64,000 nucleotides of DNA from Dasyornis broadbenti (Eukaryota > Chordata > Aves > Passeriformes > Dasyornithidae). The notes beneath the pieces are model-generated. The model was given only the letters and a program-made list of their open reading frames with translations. It was not told the origin of the DNA and searched no databases. The DNA is taken from the NCBI GenBank assembly GCA_013397935.1, contig VZRN01005851.1, forward strand, positions 2,144,184 through 2,208,183. The letters run 5' to 3'. Position numbers and translations under genes: made by a program. Positions 1-10,300 of the stretch are shown piece by piece (positions within the stretch are counted from its first letter, which is position 1; each line of letters opens with the position of its first letter).

Positions 1-101
1 CGCCGCCGCCCAGCCGCCTCCCCCCGGAGCGCCGGAGATGCCCGGCGTGCCACGGAGCCGCGCCGCCGCAGCCCCGCGCTGCCCCCGAGCCTCCCGGCGC
101 C
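1..101 (+). other. RGS20: Candidate distal first exon of RGS20 (5' UTR or partial coding)
   Basis: This GC-rich segment ends at a consensus donor, GTGAGT, at 102-107. Its start is cut by or lies beyond the window edge. Spliced to the acceptor at 10076, the frame of the cysteine-string exon stays open back to the window edge but has no ATG. The ATG at 38 (G at -3) is out of frame with the RGS20 CDS and would form an upstream overlapping ORF. I therefore read it as a probable 5' UTR exon, or the tail of a coding exon of a longer isoform. Nothing here resembles a known coding exon, so the call rests on the donor site and on its position in a promoter island. Confidence 0.4.
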
Positions 102-984
102 GTGAGTACCGCTCGTGGGGCCGCGTCCACCCCTTCCTTCTCCTTCTCCTCCCCGCACCAGGGAAGCCGCTCTCCGCCCACGTGCCCTCCGCCGGCACTG
201 GCGTGGGAGTCTCGGGGGCTCAGGACGAGCTCCCGCGGCAAAGCCCCCAGGGCGCCACAGGCGAAGCCCGCTGGTCCCCCTCTGCCATCCCCAGCGCTCC
301 CGGGGCCGCTGGCTCCAGCCAGGCGGCTCCTGCGGCCGCCCTGCTCCGCACCTGGTGCGCGGGCGGGAAGGGAACAGCCCCGACGGCACCCGGGTGCCCA
401 GCTCCGGGAACCGGGAACGCGCAGAGCGTTCACGCACCGGAGCAGTCTGGGTTTCACGGGAAGACAGGGTCGGTGCGCCCGGGAACGGCGGAGGCATTAG
501 CCAGTCACAGTCGTCCCGTTAACCCTTGTCCCGGCAGACGGCGTCTGGGACTGCCCGCGGGGTGGAGGCGGCGGATCGTTGTCGCTGAGAGAATTCCCTA
601 AACGTGGCGGTGTTCCTAAGGGCGCCGCTGCTGAGAGGGTCGCCCCGGCGGAGCGGCGTGAGCTCCCAGCCTGGCAGCCCCTGGCACACGCCTTGCCCGG
701 AGCCGCGCTGCGCGGCTGCCGCAGCCGTGTCTCACCTGCCCCGCTGAACGGGAGAGCGAGCCCGACAGATCCCAGCGGCGGCGAGGTGTGCGCCGCTGGA
801 AAGCAGCAGGCGGCTAGGGGAGGGAAGACGTGTATGCCTGCAGTTACTTAAAATGCAAGCATGTTCCAACGCCGGGTTGACAAGCCCGGCTGTCCTCTAA
901 GGCATCTGTGAACATTGAAGCACCATTACCGAGCCCCACGGCGGCACCACCGCCTCCCCAAGCCCTTCCCACTCCCTCCCATCA

Positions 985-1010
985 GCGCACACACACACAT
1001 ACACACACGC
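985..1010. repeat. CA-rich microsatellite
   Basis: A short run of CA dinucleotides, interrupted by one T, lies within the CpG island. It is a simple repeat with no coding signal. Confidence 0.7.
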
Positions 1011-1311
1011 TCTCACACCGGTCTCTCCGGCATTTCTCCCTGCGGCGCCGGTCCCATGGCTCCCCCCACGCCCTCCCCAGTCCGCCGCCGCGGTGCAGGC
1101 GCTGCCGTGTTTAATCCCGTTGCAAACCGGCCCTGAGCCGTAGCGGCCCCCGGTGTTCGCCTCGCCAGCGGCGGTCCGGCGCCAGCCCATCCCGTCGGGA
1201 CGGGCCGGGACGGGGAGCGCAGGCTGCTGGCCTCGGTCCCTCCGGCTTCGGCCACGGCGAGCGAACCCACCCGCGGCCGCACCGTGAGACGAGCCCGCGG
1301 GGGCCGGGCGC

Positions 1312-1410
1312 ATGCGTGGGGCTGGCGAGCCGCCGTTCCCGGTCGCCCAGCCCGCCGGGACCGGAGGGGAAGCGTGCGAGGACGCCCGGCGGGGCCCCGC
1401 CGCCGACACC
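1312..1410 (+). CDS. RGS20: RGS20 alternative first coding exon (proximal)
   Basis: An ATG at 1312 opens 33 codons that end exactly at a strong donor, GTAAGT, at 1411-1416 in phase 0. Joined to the acceptor at 10076, the frame reads through one Pro codon into the conserved MGSER start. The peptide begins MRGAGEPP and later has QPAGTGG. From memory, the N terminus of the human 241-residue isoform begins MRTADGGEP and has a PAG motif, so this is probably the homologous exon. The Kozak context is poor (C at -3, C at +4), so leaky scanning to the ATG at 10079 would be expected. Confidence 0.6.
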
Positions 1411-4357
1411 GTAAGTAGAGCTCGGTCTCCCTCGGCGGCGGCCGGGCACTACATCCCGCGCTCCGGGCAGGCGCGGGCTCCTCGCCGGCAGCTGCGACCC
1501 CCGTGCCGCAGCTGGAGCCGCCCCGGGTACAGCGGGAAGGGACGGGACGGGACGGGACGGGACAGGACAGGACGGGATGGGATAGGATGGGTCGGGCGGC
1601 GCTGTGAGCAGTAGCCCCCGCGGCCGGGCCGGGACAGCGGCTGTGGCCGCCCTCCCCAGGAGGAACGGCAGGGACCTGGCACAAAAGGCGCTTCCCCCGG
1701 TCTCCCGGAGGTTCGGGAGCTGCAAGCCGGGAGAGCCCGGCGCTCGGGCTCGCACCGCCACCTTCCTCTCCACTGGCTTTCAGCGCCGCTCCCACCGCGC
1801 CTCCAGCGCAGAGCCCGGGTAGCACCCGCCTGACCTCGGCCCCGGGAGCGAGGTCAGGATCCCTCCCTGGGGCGGGTTTGCACCCCGGGCCGCGCCACCT
1901 CCTCGGCCTCAGTGCACCTCGGCTCGGCCCCCGCCATGCGCTCAGGGGCCCTTCTGCCTCGTCTCACGAGTGCGACCGAAGATAAGGCAGCATCCGTGCC
2001 CCCGCCCCACAGTGACGGGAGTCCCGCGGTGCGTCTGTTCTCGGAGGCCGGGGCTCCCCTGCCAAGTTAGAGAGATAAGCAGCAACAGGCAAGTGCTTCC
2101 ATAGAGACTTCCAGTATCAGCCTGCCTCATCAAACATTCCTAGAGGAGTGAAAGAGCTCTTCCCGAGTTCTGTCATTAGGTAATGCCAGTGAATAAGAAA
2201 AAGCAGGTAACAAAAATTGGATGCAAATCCAGAAAGTGAAATAGTAACAACCTACAGTAATTTAATACAGGTGTAATTTACTTGATGCAACTGTTCCATT
2301 ATTTCATTTTTGCTGTTGTAAAATGTAAAATCAAAACTTTTCATATGGCACTTGTCGCTATGACGTAATGGCAAGGAGTCTCCTTGCACTCTGTTGCACA
2401 GAATGTCAGCACCTGATCCAGCGCTCTGCAGAGCTACAGACTGTGGAGGTAGTTACACCACTGCTGTACTACAGGACCAGAAGCAGTAACCACTAGGTCA
2501 ACTAAACAGAGCACTAAAATCAGTATAAGTTAGGAGATTCCTAGTCTTGGTTCCTAAAATTAGGAACGTCATGTTAAAATTAGGAGTGTCTCTCTAAACT
2601 CAGAGCATATTCAAGCCAACTGAATGTAAAACTAGCACTATGTTTTATAAAATGCTCAAAAGTGAGAGAACAGTTACTTTATTTTCCCTTTAATTTTTTA
2701 TCTACTCCTCACACCAATACTTATTTTGATATCTTTACCCTGTGTCCCAAATAGTTAATCATGGAAGCATCACCTGAGCTGTTACACATCTCTCTGCCCC
2801 TTGTTTAGAAAACTGAACATATTTCAGAGTGAGTAGTGATATCCGAGGGCTAAGTTTAAAGTACAAGGACTGAGTTTTCAGACTATAGGGGGCCTATGTC
2901 TCTTGGAGCTCAGGAAAACATAGCTGAACTTGAAGCATTCAAGCAAGTATCAGTACTCAGTACCCAGTATCAGCAAGTATCAGTACAGCCACGTATAAAA
3001 ATTCATCCCATCTTTTTGTCACTAAGAAAAGTGACAAAGGAGACAGCAAGTCTTGGAAATAATCTGGAGATCTTCTGGCATTCAGAAGTAAGAGGATTCT
3101 TAGCTAGATGTTCATTACTCCTCACTCACTGTTTTCAAAACTTGTCCAAGCCAGGTGAAGCAAAGAAGCCCAGAAAGTGTCATGGCCAAAGTGAATGTGT
3201 GCTAAGCCAAATTCTGACCTTCCTTCAGCTTTAAATTGACTTTGGTACTACTACTCCTCCCGGCTGACACTCTCGGCTGGCGCTACAGCCGAGCTCACCA
3301 GGCAGAGGTTGCTATCACAGTGCCTGCCCTGCAGAGGAGCCAGATGCCGGCGTAGTACAATCCGAAGTGAATCGCGACAATCGGAATCAATAGGAAACAG
3401 TGTGTGAATCACCACTTAATGCACTCCAGGGTGAGTCATCCCGATTCAAACCAGCTTTCAGAGCAGTACAATGTCAGTCAGCTTCTCTCACAGTTCAATG
3501 TGAGTCAGATCTCAGCAGCGAGTACAATGTGAAATGAGTCACTGACTAATACAGCGCCATGTGCCTCCAGTACCCAGTGCGAGTTGTCAGAGCTTCTCTG
3601 TGATATGAGTCACTTCATAGTACAGTAAAATGGGCTTTTTGGAGGCCATTCATAATTAAGCACAATGCAACCAAGTGCTCAGGAGGAGATAATGGGAGTG
3701 AGCAGAGTAAACTGCTACAGGCACTAGTTTCACTGAATAGTAGAGAGGTTTGTAAAATATTAGGATGAATGATTTTTTAAAACTTTTATTGTTTCTTAAA
3801 ACAAGCTGCATAAAAAGTACTTTCTCTGACATCAGAGCCAGCCAAAGCAGGGTTGAAGCGATGGTAAAACTCCCAACACCGGAGAAGCCTATGGGTTTTT
3901 TGTTGGTTTTTTCCTTCAAGAGAGCTGATCAGTCCGTGTGACTGACATATATCCACCGAAGCCGACCCCAGCTGCCACAGAAGACAAGGCAAGGGATGCT
4001 GACAGCTTGTGCTGTGCAGAGAAGAACTTGACACTGATTTAACTTAATTGCAGTTTGCAGTGACCTAGTTTGTAAAGGACTCAGCATGGGATAAAGTTAT
4101 ATCCATACTTATATTCATACTGCTCCACTGTCATAGCATCCACATAATCAGCTGGACAGAAACAAGAGGTTGCTTTTGTTGCTTTTTCTATGCAACTGGT
4201 AAAGAATTCTCTCATATCTTTCCCTTATTACAGGAGAAATAATGACAGTGACCCTGCTAATTACATGTTAGAGTAACATTTTTCATGAAGTCTCTTGTGA
4301 TAAAATCCAAACTAAAGAAATTCTTTATCCAGAGGAGATATAGGGCATTTCTCAAAA

Positions 4358-4391
<34 letters not shown>

Positions 4392-7300
4392 CACAAAAAT
4401 CCCACTGCAGCCCCAGGTAACTGAGTTTCTTAACAGGAAAGTCAGATTTTGCTCAGCGAAAGACTTTCGTGTTGGAAGTTTCTTGCAGACAGTGGCCTGA
4501 TGTGCTGGCCAATTGGGCAGAATCAAATACCAAAAAAAAAGAAGCAGAAGACATCTAAGTCATTAGTAGAAAAATACCTGCTACAGGTGACATGATCAAG
4601 GCACCGTTACCTGTTACTATGTGGGTGTGATACACTTTCAGCCATTTGATTTGAAACGTAAAGCAATGCTTTCAGCTGGATAGATGAACTTGGCTCCTCT
4701 GAGCTGCTGCTTCTCTGGAAAAATAAATTAAGCAAAACAGGTAAAGGCAAATCATTTGACATAAAAGTGTCCCAGAGTTGTTAGTTATAGAATAACACTT
4801 TCAATTGCAATTTTATGCACTTAAGCCTTTAACAGACTTGGGCACAGCAGTGACATAAAAAGCTGGTTTATTCCATATGCTGCCAGTCTCCTTTCTGCTA
4901 AACTCTGTCTTGCAGTCACAAATGCTCAACCATTTCAGCCACCCCACTACACTATGCCAAATCTCCAATAATGTAACTTTCGAGGAGCTCTTGCTCTTAA
5001 CCTACTAAGTGGGCAATCTGACAACTATGCCTAAAACATGTGCATATGTGTGGGCAAGATCATTAACATATATTAGAATTCTTCTCTGTCTAAAATAGCA
5101 GACTGCATGATGCAGAAATCCTGCTTGTCACATTTGTCAATGAAAAGGAAGAAGCACGAGCATCAAGTTTCCTGTTCATATTTCAGTTGACAATGAACTG
5201 CCACAGGCTTCAGTGGGAGTTTGTTGCAGTCCCAAATATATCTGAATTGTTAAAATATAGATTCAGAGATTCATTTGGAATTTGACCCCAGCTGCAAGCC
5301 TCTTATGACATTAGTAGATAAGAACAGAATCTCTTCTAACTCACTGGTTATCATTACTGGGAGGATCTAAACACAAAGCAGCAATTGTGAGAGTTACATA
5401 ACCTCACCTAAAGCTCGCTGACACCAAGAGGTAGCTTTCACTGGTTTAGTGAAGTTTGGATCAGACTTGAAGTATTTACTAAAAAATAACTGGACTAAAT
5501 GATCCACATCTGTGCACTCACTCCAAGTGGCTGTGAGCACATCCCAGGCTGTGGAGTTACTGTGAAAGCTTCATGCTGTGGCCATGCAAATCAGCCCCGA
5601 GGACAAGCTAAAGACTTGCCCACCTACCTGGTTGTAATGTGTACAAGGAAGAAACATTATTTCTCAGCAATTATGTTTAAATAATAGAATCTTTGCACTT
5701 TGAGCTAAGAAAATGTCATTGTGTTTTAGCATAAAGTGGGGATAAAAGTATAAAATTTTTTCTACAATCTTCTGCATATTGCTAGGTTTGGGTTTCTTTA
5801 TTTTATTTGGTTGAGGTTTTGTTTTGTTTTTAAATTGACATTTGTGGCTTAGATTTTAAATATTCCTCCTTTGGGAATGCAGTTTTCTTGGCAGCCCAAC
5901 TTTCTGCTGAGAAATTAGCAAATACTGTAAATGTTACAACTAAGCCAAATATCACCTGAGGTGTTTTTAACCAGGGAAATAATTTTCACTCCTGACCTTT
6001 ACACTCCTTCATGTTTATAAGGTTACACAGAGAGAAATGCTTCATAATCTGAATGTCAGATAGGTATGCTTTGGAGTGGAAAAGATATGACAGACATTCT
6101 TATTTCACCAAATCAACATTACTCTTAAGACATACCGTGGTTTTGCCACTATTACCGAAAGTAGCATCTCAGATGCTTGCTTAAATCCTTGGACTTTTTT
6201 TTAATTACTTACAAGCATTCAATAGTATGAGCACATACTTTTTTATATGATTCATAGATGCTATCTAGCTGGGTAAGAAGCAAGAACATGTGCCATTAAT
6301 TTTCCTCTATTTTTGTTTCATTGCTCTTTAGGGACAATCTTACAAAGGACTAAATTTGTTGTTATCATTATGTAGAGAAGGACATCTTTTTCCCTGGGAG
6401 ATCCACAAACTCTGTACCTAGGCATCTGTAGAGATGCTACGTTAGATTGACTTGAAACAATGAAATGACTGGAAACAAGCTGATCACCTCAACTCCTACT
6501 CCCCTTTCTCATTTAAGCATTTGACTAATTGGCACTTTCCATGTGGAATTTGGATGGTTCTGTGGATTTCTCCAGACAGGACCCACAAATTTCTTTATGT
6601 TCCAGTGTGCTGATTAACATCCAGGATGGAGAATATCCAGAGACTCTGAGACTACAAAACCAAGCCAATTCTGCATAGACTGCAGGTAGTCAAAGGAGAC
6701 TTGTAAATGGCCACTCACATGTCTGTAGTCAGAAGAAACTTCCTGCAGATTCAGAAATGATCGTGCAGGACAGACTCATGTACACAATTTAGGTAGGTAG
6801 AAGATTTTTGTAGCTGCAGACAATCACCAGGGGTGGATCATGCATGCACTGGAGCAGTCCCAAGGCACACGAGACAGTTACATGTACGATCTGAGCACTA
6901 ACGCATGACCCAGAGCTTCACGTGGCCCAGCCAACACCACCACTGTGAGGACCTGTGCAACAGAAACCTCTCTTGCCATCTAGACACTGACTGACTGTCA
7001 CCTTGAAGGATTTGATTCCTCATAGCAACTCAATATTCGTAAAATTAGACCCCACTGACTATCCGTGTTATACCCAGCAACTGGCAAAAACCATATGCAG
7101 TCAGAGTTTAAACAGAGCATGAGATGGCAGGGGTGAAGTCCTTTGTTTAAAGGTATCTTATATCATTCCATTAGTAGTCTAAAAGTATTTTGGATTCCTT
7201 AGAAAACATGTACAAGGTATTAGTCCATCTCCAGTTTTCTCATCCTCTGTTTCTTTCTCTAACCCATTTTCAAACAAGGCACATCGCTGCTCCAGATGGT

Positions 7301-10300
7301 GGGGACAGAGAAGGCAGACCCCAGTTCTCAAAGTGCAGAGAACATCCAGTACAGAGGATTCTCATACAATTTTTTCATTCTCATAGCACCTTCAGGGAGG
7401 TCTGGATATCTGATGTCCCAAATTAACAACTGTAAAATTATTTGAATAGAAGACCTTTTTACTACAAGGTCTAAAAATACCCTGTCCTTTTTGCCCTGAA
7501 GGAGCCTGAAGTCTACTGAAGGCAAAAAAACTACCTCAATTCCCACAGATCCACAAGTCAGTCAAGCAATTGTTTAAATTGTTGCTAATGTGGGCTGTAC
7601 TATAATGGAGCAAGGAATTTTGTTAATTCCTACAAATATTCACTAGAGTAATTGATAAATCTACTACCCATCCCTGCACACAGCACATCTCAAACCCATA
7701 ATTCAAGCAGTTGCCTGACAAGGTTCATTACGGCTCTGGTGGTTGCAGGAAGAAGCAGCAAAGTGTGATGAAAAACCTCCATATCCTACAGTGAAATTCT
7801 GGATATACTAGAAGTAGCAGAAAGACACCTACATATATAAAATAAGGCTGTTCTGAAGCTAGATAAACAATGCTGGGAGGGATTTCTTACTTATTGTTTG
7901 TTCTGTGAACCTGACCAGCCTGACATGGTTTTGTCCTACAGGTCTTAATACTATGTGCACCAAAGAGCTTTCTACAATTCTGTAAACACCTGCACCACTG
8001 CTCAGACCTCTACCTTGCCATCCTATAACACGGACCCTGGATTGTTTTTAGCCCAGGCTAACTCATTATTAATATGAATTACAGATATGAATGTGTGAAC
8101 ATAAAATATCTGAGAAGTAAGAGTGGATGTATTAGACAGCACATGTCTGAATCCAAGTTACATTTTTCTAATCAATAATAATTGTTTACTGTCCAAAGCA
8201 GCCTGAAATATTGTTAGATACATTATCCTTCAAAAAATGCTTGATATGCTATCACTGTCTAACTGGAATGTGAAAATGCTCCATTTAAAAAGGTATAGGT
8301 ATCTGGAAGGAAATTAATACTTATTCATTCCATTCATGTGAATCTGAAGCTGACAGAAAGAAATTTGAATCTACAAACACATTCTACATTTCAGTTTTCC
8401 CACATTTTGAAATAAGAAAGGTTAGGGAGGGGGGTTGGAAGCTATGTTCTTTTTCTGATTTTCTATTTCTGGTCATTTAGGCATTGCTTGTCAGATTGGG
8501 TCTTCAGAGTTTCAAAATGGGTTATAATTTCTATCTGTATTGTTGTTCTTGTATTTTATTCCTCCTGCTACACAGGTGCATCTTCTGTTACCATGTCATG
8601 CATTTATCTCTTGGGAGAGTGGGTGGTTCTCACAAATACAAAAACTATTAAGCTTTATAAGACAGAAAGAAATTTAACATTAAAAAAACCACAGTAGCCA
8701 AAGTGCAGCAAAACGTAATGCTCCCCTCTGCTAAAATAACTTTCTTTCTTCCTTCTCCTGACACTTGTCAAATCCATGACACCATCTGTACTTTCCCCCT
8801 CAAGTTAGAACACCAGTATTTCCTAAAACTGGATGAACATTTTAGAAAGGAAAGCAACTTTTAACCCCTAAGTATTTATCTCACTAGATTCAAGTCTGAT
8901 ATTAAATTATACATTTTTAAAAAGAACTCAAAATTGGTAGCAGCTAATTTTAATTCCCTTACAATTATCATGGCCTCAAAAGAAGGTTTAGCAACATGAA
9001 ACAAACCTACACACAAAGGGATCTCATGACACAGGAGGATGACTAGCTATGTATCCAAGAATCAAATACAAATCAAAATGAAGAAAGACATACTCATCTT
9101 TGTACAAGCTAGCATTTCATCTCTAAAAGACATCTGTCACTTACACATGGTACAACTTTCAACATAACAGGGTGGGTATTATTAAGTGCTGTAGAGCAAA
9201 CATGAAGCTCAGAGACAGGTCAGAAAGGAACAGGGACTTCAAGGGGACTTGTCATTTCATCAACACCATTTATCTGCACAATGTGCAAAATGCAGTCTCC
9301 ACAAAGACTTCCTACAACAGTGCAAAATAAACCAACCAGTGCATCCACCAAAAATTGTTTCATGTTTTCTTCAGTTGGGGGACTCAGCACAAACCATGTA
9401 ATTATTGTCATCTAGTTGTGTGTTTCCTCCTCATCTTCACAGAAATACAGAGAAAAATGTTTTTAAAAGCTGTGGCAGTCAGACCTTCAACGGAGAAAGG
9501 CGCACTGGCCCTTCCCCCTTTGCTACAAGGGAAACCAGCAGGTTTGAGACATCCTCAATAGTCACCAAAGGCTGGACTTTCAGGAGAGCTCAGGTGTCTC
9601 ACTCAAGCATCATTAAGCCTGTGCATTGCCTAACCAAGTTTAAGAAAACAAAGGGAAAAAAGAGGCCCTAACTACTTCTATTCTGTACCATTTTCTTTAG
9701 GAATAGCCTTGAAGCCAAAACCTCAGGAAACCCTTTTCAACTCCTAGGCTTATATACCTCTGTGCCAAGAGCTCTAGCTCTCCAAGATCCCTGACTTGTA
9801 CCTTTTGTTCTCTGCATCACCACTCCCTTCTCATTGTATTATCACCCATCTGAAGAATTTATTAGCCCTTTGCCTTCCATCACAGCACTTAAATGAGTGA
9901 ATCTTCCAAAGGATTCAACACCTAAGAACTTCCATGAGGGAAAATCAGGCATTTAGCTTTTCAGTTCCTTTGAGGCTGTGGCCTTCAGCACTTCTGGGTA
10001 AGACTTCAAAGGCAAACAAAAGGGGAAAAAGAGAGAGTTGTTTCTTACTGCCCCTTTCCCCTTTGTTGCTTGCAGCCCATGGGATCAGAGAGGACGGAGA
10101 TACGCAAACGGCAGATGGCTGCGACTCCAGAGACCCCAAGTGCTGCACAGGCTCAGCTCAGCACAGGAAATCGAGGGTCCAATGCCTGCTGCTTTTGTTG
10201 GTGCTGTTGCTGCAGCTGCTCATGGTAACCCTCTCATTCAAGCCTCTGGGGAACAGAATAGCAGGGAAGGAACACATTGCTCATATATAGGACAACATAA

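Larger units (their letters stand above)
1..2080. promoter_or_regulatory. RGS20: CpG island, RGS20 promoter region
   Basis: The first two kilobases are very GC-rich and full of CpG dinucleotides, while the sequence beyond about 2100 is AT-rich. That abrupt change is typical of an unmethylated vertebrate promoter. Two plausible first exons on the plus strand end here at strong donors: GTGAGT at 102 and GTAAGT at 1411. Both would splice to the cysteine-string exon at 10076. The island runs off the left edge, so its full extent and further upstream exons are unknown. A CA-rich microsatellite (about 985-1010) and a GGGAC pentamer array (about 1534-1596) lie inside it. Many open frames in this region are a by-product of high GC and are not called as genes. 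Confidence 0.8.
1411..10075 (+). other. RGS20: RGS20 first intron
   Basis: This intron runs from the GTAAGT donor at 1411 (or GTGAGT at 102 for the distal exon) to the acceptor TTGCTTGCAG ending at 10075. It holds the end of the CpG island, the GGGAC array, a decayed repeat with four TGAGTCA motifs (about 3350-3640) and an AAAAC-rich tract (4353-4391). The rest is AT-rich sequence in which I recognise no gene. A 112-codon open frame at 2896-3234 has no familiar motif and is probably chance. Confidence 0.75.

Noticed and set aside
1013..1825. Long minus-strand open frames (170-270 codons) in the first CpG island
   Set aside because: Pro/Arg/Ala/Ser-rich translations typical of random GC-rich DNA, no domain, no splice-consistent structure, and several frames open at once.
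2896..3234. 112-codon plus-strand frame in the RGS20 first intron
   Set aside because: No known motif, no splice sites placing it in RGS20, and a length possible by chance.
9934..10290. 118-codon frame with a Leu-rich run as an independent membrane protein
   Set aside because: It overlaps the certain RGS20 cysteine-string exon in another frame and crosses both splice sites. The hydrophobic run follows from TGC repeats.
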